The position numbers were made by a program, and so were the translations under genes. DNA of 53,955 nucleotides from DATBDN01 sp036269895 (GTDB lineage: Bacteria; Actinomycetota; Thermoleophilia; Solirubrobacterales; Thermoleophilaceae): positions 1-53,955 of the forward strand of contig DATBDN010000052.1 of assembly GCA_036269895.1 (NCBI GenBank). Reading direction: 5' to 3'. The notes under the pieces were generated by a model. It searched no databases. It worked only from the letters and a program-made list of their open reading frames with translations, and had not been told where the DNA came from. This document shows positions 7,648 through 15,370 of the stretch, piece by piece; position 1 is the first letter of the stretch; every line of letters starts with the position of its first letter.

Positions 7648-8341
7648 GCGCGCGCCGGGCCTTCTGCTGGGCGACGGCGTCGAGGTGCCCGACGATGCGC
7701 AGATCGGCGCGAACGTGGTGATCCACCCCGGGGTGCGGCTGGGCAGGGGCGTGCGCATCCAGGACGCAGCGATCGTCGGCAAGGCGCTGGTGCTGGCGCC
7801 CACGTCGCAGGCCGAGCTGCGTGAGCCCGAGCCGACGCTGCTCGGCGACGCGGCCACGGTCGCGGCCCAGGCGGTCGTGGTGGCGGGGGCCACGGTTGGG
7901 CCTGGCGCGTTCATCGGCGACCAGTCGCAGGTGCGGGAGCGCGCGCGGATCGGCGGTCTCACGACCGTCGGGCGCGGCAGCGCCGTCGACAACGACGTCG
8001 CCATCGGCGAGCGCGTGCGCATTCAGACGGGCTGCTACATAACCGCGTTCTCGGTGGTCGAGGACGACGTCTTCATCGGCCCGGGCGTGTTCACCTACAA
8101 CGACAACACGATGGGGCGGCACGAGAAGGGCATCCAGCTGACCGGCGCAATCCTGCGGCGCGGCTGCCGCGTGGGTGGTGGTGCGCGCATTCTTCCGGGT
8201 GTGGAGGTTGGCGAGGAGGCCTTTGTCGCAACCGGCGCGGTCGTCACACGCGACGTCCCGCCGCGGACGCTGGTCATGGGCGTGCCGGCCCGGAACGTGC
8301 GCGAGGTCGCCGACGAGGAGCTGATCGAGAACTGGCGCTGA
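7631..8341 (+). CDS. left-handed beta-helix acyl/acetyltransferase (WbpD-like)
   Basis: The 236-residue protein is built of hexapeptide repeats: IGANVVIHPGVRLGRGVRI, VVVAGATVGPGAFIGDQS, DNDVAIGERVRIQTGCYI, DDVFIGPGVFTYNDNTMGR and GGARILPGVEVGEEAFV, ending VTRDVPPRTLVMGVPARNV. This matches UDP-sugar N- or O-acyltransferases of the WbpD/VioB type. The start is GTG 7631, preceded by GAGGGGAG, and lies 17 bp inside the end of the oxidoreductase gene. A longer upstream frame is only a shadow of that gene. It probably acetylates the amino group of the sugar made by this operon. Confidence 0.87.
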   Translation: MLRPSERAPGLLLGDGVEVPDDAQIGANVVIHPGVRLGRGVRIQDAAIVGKALVLAPTSQAELREPEPTLLGDAATVAAQAVVVAGATVGPGAFIGDQSQVRERARIGGLTTVGRGSAVDNDVAIGERVRIQTGCYITAFSVVEDDVFIGPGVFTYNDNTMGRHEKGIQLTGAILRRGCRVGGGARILPGVEVGEEAFVATGAVVTRDVPPRTLVMGVPARNVREVADEELIENWR

Positions 8342-8988
8342 TCCCGCGCAGGCGCAGGGGCTGGACCGCGGGGCAGCGGCGTACCGCCGTCATCGGCGGC
8401 GCTGCCGCCATCACGGCCGTCGGCGCGTTTGCGGCCGAGCTCGGCCGGGTGTGGCGCCGGGGTTCCGCGCCGTTGCCCGCGGATGCGGACAACGTGGTGG
8501 GCGCGGCGGTTGAGGCGGCGGTCGAGACGACGGACGTGGCGGTTGCCGGCTATCAGGCGGCGCCGGCGCAGGAGAACGCTCTGTTCAACCTGTTCGCCTC
8601 GTTCGTGATCAGCCTGCTGGCATCCCGCGGGATCGCATTGGTGCTGCGCGACCGCAGCACGCTCGGGCCGTTCCGCAACCTGCGCCTGGGCCGTCGCCAC
8701 ATCCACCACTTCGTGCCGGGGATCGTGCTGGCGTTCGTAGCCGGGGCGGTCGCGATCGTCACGCGCAACGAGCAGCTCGAGCCCAGGCTGGCGTTGCTGT
8801 TCGGCACCGGCATGGGCATGACGATGGACGAGGCAGCGCTGCTGCTGGAGCTCGACGACGTCTACTGGACCGAAGAGGGCTTGCTGGGCGTGCAGATCGG
8901 CGCGGGCCTGGTGGGCCTGCTCGGCGCATTGGCGATCGGCTTGCGCTTCCTGCGCCGTGGTGAGGAGCGCGTGCTACCGCAGTCGTAG
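8338..8988 (+). CDS. integral membrane protein, unknown function
   Basis: The frame contains membrane segments around TAVIGGAAAITAVGAFAA, LFNLFASFVISLLASRGIAL, IVLAFVAGAVAIV and IGAGLVGLLGALAIGL, with conserved-looking HIHHFVPG and MGMTMDEAALLLELDDVYW. I have seen such motifs in uncharacterised actinobacterial membrane proteins but cannot name a function. The first usual start is GTG 8449, which would cut the first helix. The frame is open back to CTG 8338, which overlaps the previous stop as CTGA, and I prefer that start. The gene converges with the next gene, overlapping by 15 bp. Confidence 0.7.
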   Translation: MIPRRRRGWTAGQRRTAVIGGAAAITAVGAFAAELGRVWRRGSAPLPADADNVVGAAVEAAVETTDVAVAGYQAAPAQENALFNLFASFVISLLASRGIALVLRDRSTLGPFRNLRLGRRHIHHFVPGIVLAFVAGAVAIVTRNEQLEPRLALLFGTGMGMTMDEAALLLELDDVYWTEEGLLGVQIGAGLVGLLGALAIGLRFLRRGEERVLPQS

Positions 8989-9474
8989 CGGCACAACCTG
9001 GCTCAGAGGCACGCCACTGCGGCCGGTCCGCTGGTCGATCGGTGACGTCGAAAAGAAGAAGAACCAGATCTCGAACGCGATCACGGCCATCGCGACCACC
9101 ACCACGAGGATGCGTTCGAGCGTGGACAGCGTCTCCCGGACGCCGGGAAACGATCGGCGCTCCACGCTGACCCAGCTGTCGCGCCGTCGTGTGGCCGGAC
9201 CGATGCCCGCGGCGCGGTCGTAGGCGGCAGCGACGCGGCTGAGCAGCTTGACGAGGCCCACTGTGATGACCGCCAGCGCGGCGAACACGGCCAAGGCGCT
9301 TGCGGGTCGGATCGTCAGCGAGCCGCCGCTGTGTTCCTGCACGCGTGCCCCGATCCACAGCGCGAGCAGCGGCCCACCGATCCACACGTTGGTGGCGATC
9401 AGCGCCATCAGCACCGCGAGACCGAACCGCTTCGGCCACGGGGCCGGCTCGAGCGCGTCCTCGGCTCGTTCCAT
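8974..9474 (-). CDS. membrane protein, unknown function, divergent from TetR gene
   Basis: The 166-residue product has three probable membrane helices (FGLAVLMALIATNVWIGG, ALAVFAALAVITVGLVKLL, RILVVVVAMAVIAFEIWFFF). The middle loop carries SWVSVERRSFPGVRETL. I recognise no family. I chose ATG 9474 because a -10-like TACTGT lies 9 nt upstream, which implies a leaderless mRNA; ATG 9483 would abut that hexamer. Its promoter overlaps that of the divergent TetR gene, so TetR may repress it. Confidence 0.75.
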   Translation of the reverse strand: MERAEDALEPAPWPKRFGLAVLMALIATNVWIGGPLLALWIGARVQEHSGGSLTIRPASALAVFAALAVITVGLVKLLSRVAAAYDRAAGIGPATRRRDSWVSVERRSFPGVRETLSTLERILVVVVAMAVIAFEIWFFFFSTSPIDQRTGRSGVPLSQVVPLRLR

Positions 9475-9482
9475 TGTCCGCA

Positions 9483-9510
9483 TACAGTAGCGTACCCGGA
9501 TACAGCCATG
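9483..9510. promoter_or_regulatory. overlapping divergent promoters, TetR/membrane protein
   Basis: TACAGT (9483-9488) reads as a -10 element rightward and TACTGT (complement of 9484-9489) leftward. The region also holds the imperfect direct repeat GTATCCGG / GTATGCGG on the minus strand. This is a natural place for an autoregulatory TetR operator. Confidence 0.35.
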
Positions 9511-9521
9511 CATCCCAAGCG

Positions 9522-10172
9522 ATGACGAAGCCGCGGCTCACGCGGGCCGAGCGGCGTGATCAGACCCGCAGCGAGCTGCTCGAGGCAGCGGCGCGCGTGT
9601 TCATCACGCGCGGGTTCGAGGGCGCGTCGATCGAGGCGATCACGGCTGAGGCCGGCTACACGCGCGGCGCCTTCTATTCGAACTTCGAATCCAAGGAGCA
9701 GCTGTTCGCGGAGCTGCTCCAGCAGCGCGTGTATTCCGTGTACCGGGGGATGGCGGAGTCGGCCGTCGCTGGTGCGCGCCCGTCACTGCGTGAGACGGGT
9801 GAGCAGCTGGCGCAGATTCAGGCGAACGAGCAGGGCCGCTGGCTCTTCCGCCTGTGGCTCGAGCTCCTCGCGCACGCCGGTCGCGATGACTCCTTCCGCG
9901 TGATCGCGGCAGGGTTCTGGTCAGCCAACCGCCGGCTGATCGCGGAGGGGATGACTCACGCCTACGCCGAGGCCGGTGAGGAGCCGCCGGCCAGCCCGGA
10001 CCGCCTTGCGACGGCGATGATCGCGATGGACATCGGGCTTGCGCTGCAGCACTTCGTGGACCCGGATGGCGCCCCGCTCGACCTGTACCCCGAGCTCTAC
10101 GAGCTGCTTTTCAGCCCGCTCGCGCCGGCGACCGTCCCCGCAGGAAGTACGCGACCGCGCCGAGGGCGTTGA
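9522..10172 (+). CDS. TetR-family transcriptional regulator
   Basis: The 216-residue protein has an N-terminal TetR helix-turn-helix: RRDQTRSELLEAAARVFITR, then IEAITAEAGYTRGAFYSNFE (about residues 34-53), followed by an all-helical ligand domain. The start is ATG 9522; the longer upstream frame is antisense to the membrane protein gene. It is transcribed divergently from the membrane protein at 8974-9474, the usual arrangement for a repressor and its target. The ligand is unknown. Confidence 0.9.
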   Translation: MTKPRLTRAERRDQTRSELLEAAARVFITRGFEGASIEAITAEAGYTRGAFYSNFESKEQLFAELLQQRVYSVYRGMAESAVAGARPSLRETGEQLAQIQANEQGRWLFRLWLELLAHAGRDDSFRVIAAGFWSANRRLIAEGMTHAYAEAGEEPPASPDRLATAMIAMDIGLALQHFVDPDGAPLDLYPELYELLFSPLAPATVPAGSTRPRRGR

Positions 10173-10235
10173 GGGAGACGGCCGCGAGCATCCGCTGCGC
10201 CGGCGTCCGTGGTTCCTGGTGTGCTGGAACGCGAT

Positions 10236-11540
10236 CTACGCGGCGCGCTGAAGCGGCGTCGAGCGGTCGATCTCGATGACCTGATCGCGCGCGGGACCGA
10301 CACCGACCAGGACGATCGGCACACCGACGAAGCTCTCGATGTAGTGCAGGTAGTCCTGGGCGGCCTGTGGCAGGTCCTCGAAGCGCCGGACGCCGGTGAT
10401 GTCCTCCTCCCAGCCGGCCAGCTGCTCGTAGACGGCGGTGGCCTTGTGCAGGATCGACTGGTGGTAGGGGAACGAGTCGAACTCCGCTCCCTCCGGCCCC
10501 CGGTAGCGAGTCGCAACCTGCAGCGGGCCGATCCCGCTGAGGACGTCGAGCTTGGTGATGGCGAGGGCGGTCAGGCCGTTGACGCGCGCGGCGTAGCGCA
10601 GCGCCACCAGGTCGAGCCAGCCCGTGCGGCGCGCCCGTCCTGTGGTTGTGCCGTACTCGGCGCCGGCCTCGCGCAGGCGCGCGCCGAGCTCGTCGTCGAG
10701 CTCGCTGGCGAACGGGCCCGCGCCGACGCGCGTCGCGTACGCCTTCGTGACCCCCCAGACCTCGTCGATGTCCTTCGGCCCGACGCCGGCCCCGATCGTC
10801 GCCGAGCCGGCGACCGGGTTCGACGAAGTCACGAACGGATACGTCCCGTGGTCGATGTCCAGCAGCGTCCCCTGCGCGCCCTCGAACACGACGAGGCAGC
10901 TTCGGTCGAGCGCGTCCCAGATGATCGGCGGCGTGTCGGCGATGTAGGGGGCGAGGCGCTGACCGAGTCCGCGGTACTCCTGGACCATCGTCTGCAGGTC
11001 GATGATCGGGTCCTTCTCGTAGGGGCGCAGCAGCTGGCGCTTGGGCTCGAGCGCCGCGTAGATCTTCTGGCGCAGGATCTTCTCGTCCAGCAGGTCCTGC
11101 ACGCGGATGCCCAGGCGTGACGCCTTGTCGGCGTAGCAGGGCCCGATGCCGCGCTTTGTCGTGCCGATCTGCAGCTTGCCGAGGCGGGCCTCACCCTCTT
11201 GGTCGAGCAGCTTGTGGTACGGCATGATCAGGTGCGCGTTCGCGGAGATGCGCAGGCTCGAGACGTCGATCCCGCGCCGTGTCAGCTCGACGATTTCCTC
11301 GGTGATGACCTTCGGATCGATCACCACGCCGTTGCCGATCACGCACAGCTTGCCGGGATAGAGGATGCCGGACGGCATCAGGTGCAACTTGTAGACCTCG
11401 TCGCCGCGCACGATCGTGTGCCCGGCGTTGTTGCCGCCCTGGAACCGGACCACGACGTCGGCCTTCTCGGCAAGCAGATCGGTGATCTTGCCCTTGCCTT
11501 CATCGCCCCACTGGGCGCCAACGATGACTATCGACGGCAC
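10236..11540 (-). CDS. purA: adenylosuccinate synthetase
   Basis: PurA condenses IMP and aspartate with GTP to adenylosuccinate, the first committed step to AMP. The N-terminal signature IVIVGAQWGDEGKGKITDLL contains the GTP loop and catalytic Asp. It is followed by GGNNAGHTIVRG, KRGIGPCYADKASR (active-site GPxYxDKxxR), FEGAQGTLLDIDHGTYPFVT and GTTTGRARRTGW near the substrate loop. The length of 434 residues is typical. The start is GTG 11540; the frame stays open upstream only by chance. TAGACT, a -10-like hexamer formed at the dnaC-like stop codon, lies 8 nt before the GTG, so purA may also have its own leaderless promoter. Confidence 0.95.
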   Translation of the reverse strand: MPSIVIVGAQWGDEGKGKITDLLAEKADVVVRFQGGNNAGHTIVRGDEVYKLHLMPSGILYPGKLCVIGNGVVIDPKVITEEIVELTRRGIDVSSLRISANAHLIMPYHKLLDQEGEARLGKLQIGTTKRGIGPCYADKASRLGIRVQDLLDEKILRQKIYAALEPKRQLLRPYEKDPIIDLQTMVQEYRGLGQRLAPYIADTPPIIWDALDRSCLVVFEGAQGTLLDIDHGTYPFVTSSNPVAGSATIGAGVGPKDIDEVWGVTKAYATRVGAGPFASELDDELGARLREAGAEYGTTTGRARRTGWLDLVALRYAARVNGLTALAITKLDVLSGIGPLQVATRYRGPEGAEFDSFPYHQSILHKATAVYEQLAGWEEDITGVRRFEDLPQAAQDYLHYIESFVGVPIVLVGVGPARDQVIEIDRSTPLQRAA

Positions 11541-11548
11541 GTGATGCG

Positions 11549-11554
11549 AGTCTA
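11549..11554 (-). promoter_or_regulatory. putative -10 hexamer for purA
   Basis: TAGACT on the minus strand includes the TAG stop codon of the upstream ATPase gene and ends 8 nt before the purA GTG. Confidence 0.4.
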
Positions 11555-12238
11555 GGCTGCGAACTGCTGCATGCGCCTGTCGCGGCCCATGATCGGGATC
11601 AGGTCGCACGTCTCGTGCAGCCGGGAGACCGTCCGCGGCCCAATCTGCTCGCGCAGGTCGTCGACGTCGATCAGGTTGGTCGTGACGATCACAGAACGCT
11701 CCTCCTGCCAGCGCTCGTTGATGATCGAGTAGAGCTGTTCGAGCACCCACTCGGTCCGCTTCTCCGCACCGAGGTCGTCGATGTGCAGCAGGTCCACGCC
11801 GACCAGCCGCTCGAAGAGCTGCATGTACGACGTCTCGGAGCGGTCCTCGTAGGTCTCCTTGATGTCGGAGAGCAGCCGTGGCATCGAGTAGATCGCAACC
11901 GAGCGCCCGGCCTCGAGTGCCGCCTTCGAGACGAGCATCGCGAGCGACGTCTTCCCGGTGCCGACGTCGCCGAACAGCCACAGGCCCTTGCCCTTGTCGA
12001 GGTTGCCGTTGATGTCCCGCACGTACGAGCGGATCTCACGGACGAGCGCGGGGTCCATGTCGGCAATCGGCTGGCGATCGAAGCCAACTCCGCGGAAGCG
12101 CTTCGGGATGCCCGTCCCGAGTCGCCGGCTCTGCTTGCGCTTGGCCTTGAGGGCGCGGCACGCGCACGGCTTAGCGGTCAGCTCGTCGACCTCGATCCAT
12201 CCGGAGCCATCGCAGACGCCGACTTCGCAGAGCGGCAT
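11552..12238 (-). CDS. DnaC/DnaI-like helicase loader ATPase (IstB-like AAA+)
   Basis: The 228-residue protein has an N-terminal cysteine cluster (CEVGVCDGSGW...CACRA), probably zinc-binding. An AAA+ ATPase follows: Walker A GDVGTGKTSLA (about residues 90-100), Walker B VDLLHIDDLGAEK, sensor VIVTTNL and arginine segment GPRTVSRLHETC. The start ATG overlaps the dnaB stop (TGATG). The position directly after dnaB supports a role loading or handling the replicative helicase; IS21-type IstB is the alternative, but no transposase is near. Confidence 0.85.
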   Translation of the reverse strand: MPLCEVGVCDGSGWIEVDELTAKPCACRALKAKRKQSRRLGTGIPKRFRGVGFDRQPIADMDPALVREIRSYVRDINGNLDKGKGLWLFGDVGTGKTSLAMLVSKAALEAGRSVAIYSMPRLLSDIKETYEDRSETSYMQLFERLVGVDLLHIDDLGAEKRTEWVLEQLYSIINERWQEERSVIVTTNLIDVDDLREQIGPRTVSRLHETCDLIPIMGRDRRMQQFAA

Positions 12239-13671
12239 CAGGCGTCGTCTCCGCCGCGATCCCCGCCGTAGTACGCAAGGTCGGGCGAGTAGTTCATGAA
12301 GCGCGCGAACTGCGCCTGCCAGACCAGCTTGATCGTGCCGATCGGGCCGTTCCTGTGCTTGCCGACGATCAGCTCGGCCTCGTCAGCCGCGGGCGCATCC
12401 TCCTGATCCTCGTCCTTGTCGTAGACGGACTCGCGGTAGATGAACATGACGACGTCGGCGTCCTGCTCGATCGAACCCGATTCACGAAGGTCGGACAGCA
12501 TCGGCCGCTTGTCGGTGCGCTCCTCGAGCCGGCGCGACAGCTGTGAGAGGGCGATGACCGGCATCTTCAGCTCCATCGCCAGCAGCTTCAGCCCGCGGCT
12601 GATCGTGCCGATCTGGAGCACCCGGTTCTCGCGTGAGTCCTCCGGGCGCATCAGCTGGAGGTAGTCAACGATCACGAGCCCGAGGTCCGGCTGCCGCCCC
12701 TTCAGGCGGCGCACCTTCGCGCGCAGCTCGTGGATGCCGAGGTCGGACGAGTCGTCGATCCACAGTGGCGCCTTCGACAGCTTCTCGCTGGCCAACAGGA
12801 CCCGGCGCCAGTCCGACTTGACCTGGCCCTTGCGCAGCGCGTCGCTTGAGATCTTGGCCTCTGCGCCGAGCATTCGGTGGGCGATCTCGACGCGGCTCAT
12901 CTCCAGCGAGAACAGGGCGACCGGAATCGGGCCACGACCCTCGGTGCCCTTCCCGAGCGTCGCGTTCTGGGCGATGTTCAGTGCGAGCGCCGACTTGCCC
13001 ATGGCGGGACGCGCGGCCAGGATGAGCAGGTTGCCGGGCTGGAAGCCGCCGGTCAGGTCGTCGAGGTCCTTGAAACCGGACGGCGTGCCGGTGAGCGCCA
13101 CGCCCCTCTCCGACAGCAACTCGAGCTTGTCGATCTCGTCGTGGAGGATGTCGTCGAGGCGCGTGAGGTCGGCCGTGGTCTCCTCGTGGGCGACCTTGTA
13201 GATGTCGGCCTCCGTCTTGTCGAACAGCTCGCGCGCGCTGCCCGGGAACGAGAAGACCTGGTCCTCGGCCTCGCGCAGCGTGCTGAGCAACCGGCGGAGT
13301 CGCGCACGGTCACGGACGATCTGTGCGTACTGCGCCGCGTGCGCTGCCGACGGGACGCTCGACGGCAGGCTGTGGATGTAGGCAGTGCCGCCGACCTGCT
13401 CGAGCTCGCCTTGGCGATCGAGCTCCGCCGAGACCGTCAGCGCGTCGACCGGCTCGCTCTTGTCGGCGAGCGCGAGCATCGCGCGGAAGATCGAGCCGTG
13501 CTTGGGGAGGTAGAAGTCCTCGGGGCGTAGCCGCACTTCGACCTGGAGCTGGTCGAGCGCGGTTTCGGCGATCAGGACGGCGCCCAGGACCGAGACCTCG
13601 GCCTCGATGGCCTGCGGGGGCAGGCGGTCGGGCGCGCCTCCGTTCGCCGGGAGCGGCGAGACTGTTGCCAA
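12238..13671 (-). CDS. dnaB: replicative DNA helicase DnaB
   Basis: This is the hexameric 5'-3' helicase that opens the replication fork. The N-terminal domain starts PQAIEAEVSVLGAVL, and the RecA-like domain has Walker A ARPAMGKSALALN, FSLEMSRVEIAHRML, Walker B LGLVIVDYLQLM, then ALSQLSRRLEERTDKRP and SGSIEQDADVVMFIYR, ending in GKHRNGPIGTIKLVW. The length of 477 residues is normal and no intein is seen. The start is TTG 13671; the ribosome site is weak. It sits between rplI and the loader-like ATPase. Confidence 0.96.
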   Translation of the reverse strand: MATVSPLPANGGAPDRLPPQAIEAEVSVLGAVLIAETALDQLQVEVRLRPEDFYLPKHGSIFRAMLALADKSEPVDALTVSAELDRQGELEQVGGTAYIHSLPSSVPSAAHAAQYAQIVRDRARLRRLLSTLREAEDQVFSFPGSARELFDKTEADIYKVAHEETTADLTRLDDILHDEIDKLELLSERGVALTGTPSGFKDLDDLTGGFQPGNLLILAARPAMGKSALALNIAQNATLGKGTEGRGPIPVALFSLEMSRVEIAHRMLGAEAKISSDALRKGQVKSDWRRVLLASEKLSKAPLWIDDSSDLGIHELRAKVRRLKGRQPDLGLVIVDYLQLMRPEDSRENRVLQIGTISRGLKLLAMELKMPVIALSQLSRRLEERTDKRPMLSDLRESGSIEQDADVVMFIYRESVYDKDEDQEDAPAADEAELIVGKHRNGPIGTIKLVWQAQFARFMNYSPDLAYYGGDRGGDDA

Positions 13672-13696
13672 GGCAGCTAGCTGCGGCGGGCCGGCG

Positions 13697-14146
13697 TCAG
13701 CCGGCGGTCACGATGGTCTTGATGGTCGCGGTGACACCGTCGTGCACCTCGACCGTGACCATGTGCGACCCCGTGTGGCGAATCGGCTCCTCGAGCTGGA
13801 CCTTGCGGCGATCGAGCCGCAGGCCGCGCGCCTGACGGATCGCGTCGACGATCTCCTGCGCGGTGACAGAGCCGAACAGCCGGCCGTCATCGCCCGCGGG
13901 GTGGGTGATCGTGAGCACCGTCTTGGAGAGGAGCGCCGCGTTCTCTTGCGCCTTGTCGGCCGCCTCGCGGACCGCCCGCTCGGCAGCTTCCTTGCGACGC
14001 TGCGCGTCGGCGATCGAGCCGGTGGTAGCCGGCTGCGCGAGCTTGCGCGGGACGAGGAAGTTGCGGAGATAACCGGGCGAGACGTCGACGACGTCGCCCT
14101 TCTCCCCGAGGGACTCCACATCCTGAGTCAAGATTGCCTGCGCCAT
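13697..14146 (-). CDS. rplI: 50S ribosomal protein L9
   Basis: L9 binds 23S rRNA near the L1 stalk with two globular domains joined by a long helix. The N-terminal domain reads AQAILTQDVESLGEKGDVVD and VSPGYLRNFLVPRKLA, the linker helix AQRRKEAAERAVREAADK, and the C-terminal domain includes GDDGRLFGSVTAQEIVDAI. The length of 149 residues is standard. It lies 8 nt downstream of rpsR, in the usual rpsF-ssb-rpsR-rplI order. Confidence 0.97.
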   Translation of the reverse strand: MAQAILTQDVESLGEKGDVVDVSPGYLRNFLVPRKLAQPATTGSIADAQRRKEAAERAVREAADKAQENAALLSKTVLTITHPAGDDGRLFGSVTAQEIVDAIRQARGLRLDRRKVQLEEPIRHTGSHMVTVEVHDGVTATIKTIVTAG

Positions 14147-14154
14147 TGCCGGTC

Positions 14155-14442
14155 CTACTGAGAGACGTAGGGCAGGAGGCCGAGCTCACGAGCCCGCTTC
14201 ACTGCCCTTGCCAGCTGGCGCTGATGGCGGCGGCAGCAGCCGGTCACGCGGGCGGAGCGGATCTTGCCCTTCTCCGAGAGCTGGCGGCGGATTCCGCCGA
14301 AGTCCTTGTAGTCGACGACGTCGACCTTGTCCCGGCAATACGGGCAGGACTTGCGCCGGCCGGTACCGGCCGCGCCCTTTCGATCACGGCGGCGGCCAGT
14401 CGTGCTGCTGGGCTGCTGCCGGTTGCTCGCTTTACGTGCCAT
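14155..14442 (-). CDS. rpsR: 30S ribosomal protein S18
   Basis: S18 partners S6 on the platform of the 30S subunit. The core is CPYCRDKVDVVDYKDFGGIR, then RQLSEKGKIRSARVTGCCRR, HQRQLARAVKRARELGLLPY. The CPYC...CC pattern marks a zinc-binding (C+) form. The N-terminal 28 residues are basic and variable. The ribosome site GAGGTG lies upstream of the ATG, and a hairpin at 14472-14492 lies in the leader. Confidence 0.97.
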   Translation of the reverse strand: MARKASNRQQPSSTTGRRRDRKGAAGTGRRKSCPYCRDKVDVVDYKDFGGIRRQLSEKGKIRSARVTGCCRRHQRQLARAVKRARELGLLPYVSQ

Positions 14443-14471
14443 CTACTGCGTTCACCTCTTGTTCCAAAGAA

Positions 14472-14492
14472 AGTCCCTGGCAGGCAGGGACT
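14472..14492 (-). terminator. strong hairpin in rpsR leader (terminator or attenuator)
   Basis: AGTCCCTG and CAGGGACT form a perfect 8-bp stem with a 5-nt loop, followed on the minus strand by TTTCTTT. It lies 30 nt before rpsR and about 175 nt past ssb. It could end the ssb transcript or act as an attenuator for rpsR-rplI-dnaB. The rest of the 224-bp ssb-rpsR gap holds no gene that I can support. Confidence 0.55.
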
Positions 14493-14666
14493 CCGAGGAG
14501 TGTATCGGGCGAAAAGCCGATCGACTGCTCGGCAAGGTCGGCGGACAGGATGAATCCCGTCCCCCTTGCGCTGAGCCGGCTCTTCATTTCCGGGCGCGGG
14601 ATCAACCGCCCGGTGCCCCACTAGGCCGAAGGCCGATCATGAAGCGACGCGCTCTCCGGTTGGGCT

Positions 14667-15125
14667 CTAGAACGGAATGTCGTCGTCTGCGACGCCGGGC
14701 CCGGCAGGCGCCGGGGCGAAGTCGGCCGTGTCGGCCGGAACGTCGCTCTCGGGCGTGAACCGGTGGCCGTTGCCGCCGTCGTCACCGCGGCCGCCCAGGA
14801 ACTGAACGGTGTCGGCGACGATCTCGACAGCCGAGCGCTTGCCCGACCCGTCGGTGGCATCCCATTCGCGCCACTCGAGGCGGCCATCGATAGCGACCGG
14901 GCGCCCCTTCTGGAGGTACGTCGCGCAATTCTCGCCCTGCTGGCCCCAGACTGTGACGTCGAAGTAATTCGGCTTGTCGACCCACTGGCCGGAAGCATCC
15001 TTGCGGCGCGTGTTCACGGCGATCCGCAGCTTGCAGACCGACGTCCCGCTGGGGATGGAGCGGAGCTCCGGGTCGCGAGTCAGGTTTCCGGTGATCGTGA
15101 CTCGGTTGATGTTCGATGCTGCCAT
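14667..15125 (-). CDS. ssb: single-stranded DNA-binding protein
   Basis: The OB-fold core is seen in NINRVTITGNLTRDPELRSI, VCKLRIAVNTRRKD, PNYFDVTVWGQQGENCATYL and KGRPVAIDGRLEWREW. The acidic C-terminal tip ADDDIPF, which docks partner proteins, is intact. The length of 152 residues is typical. The start ATG has AAGGAG upstream. Unlike many bacteria, ssb here is separated from rpsF by a secreted-protein gene and a GNAT gene, and a 14-bp dyad lies in its promoter region. Confidence 0.96.
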   Translation of the reverse strand: MAASNINRVTITGNLTRDPELRSIPSGTSVCKLRIAVNTRRKDASGQWVDKPNYFDVTVWGQQGENCATYLQKGRPVAIDGRLEWREWDATDGSGKRSAVEIVADTVQFLGGRGDDGGNGHRFTPESDVPADTADFAPAPAGPGVADDDIPF

Positions 15126-15162
15126 TGGTACGGCTCCTTGACGGTCAGGGGACGGTCGTTAT

Positions 15163-15176
15163 CTCGCTCAAGCGAG
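15163..15176. promoter_or_regulatory. 14-bp dyad upstream of ssb
   Basis: CTCGCT-CA-AGCGAG is a perfect 6-bp inverted repeat with a 2-bp centre, 38 bp before the ssb start. It is not a classical actinobacterial LexA box (CGAAC-N4-GTTCG). The 245-bp gap between ssb and the secreted-protein gene holds no further gene that I see. Confidence 0.3.
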
Positions 15177-15351
15177 GCTACAGACGGAGTCGGCCGCGAC
15201 GCATGCGATCTGACGCGAAAAAGCCCGGAAGATGCAGGAAGGCTACGGAGGGGTGGTCTTTCGTAACCGACGAGGTGCCCCGGATGTAGACCTTGGGTCC
15301 GTTCCCGTCGCGATCGCCGCGGACGAGGGTTGGCGTCGTCCACTTTCAACC

Positions 15352-15367
15352 CACCCTGAGGAGGGTG
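15352..15367 (+). promoter_or_regulatory. hairpin that buries the Shine-Dalgarno of the secreted-protein gene
   Basis: CACCCT (15352-15357) pairs with AGGGTG (15362-15367) around loop GAGG. The ribosome site GAGGAGGG spans the loop and the 3' arm, 4 nt before ATG 15371. It could tune translation, for example by temperature. Confidence 0.35.
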
Positions 15368-15370
15368 CAT

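Noticed and set aside
10111..10191. 26-residue minus-strand ORF with a membrane-like helix
   Set aside because: It lies antisense to the end of the TetR gene, has no clear ribosome site and could be chance; no upstream extension with a start codon was found.
11541..11981. N-terminal extension of PurA
   Set aside because: The open frame upstream is antisense-free but lies within the dnaC-like gene in another frame; the PurA signature starts right after GTG 11540.
12238..13671. Intein in DnaB
   Set aside because: The helicase motifs are contiguous and the length is normal, so no intein is present.
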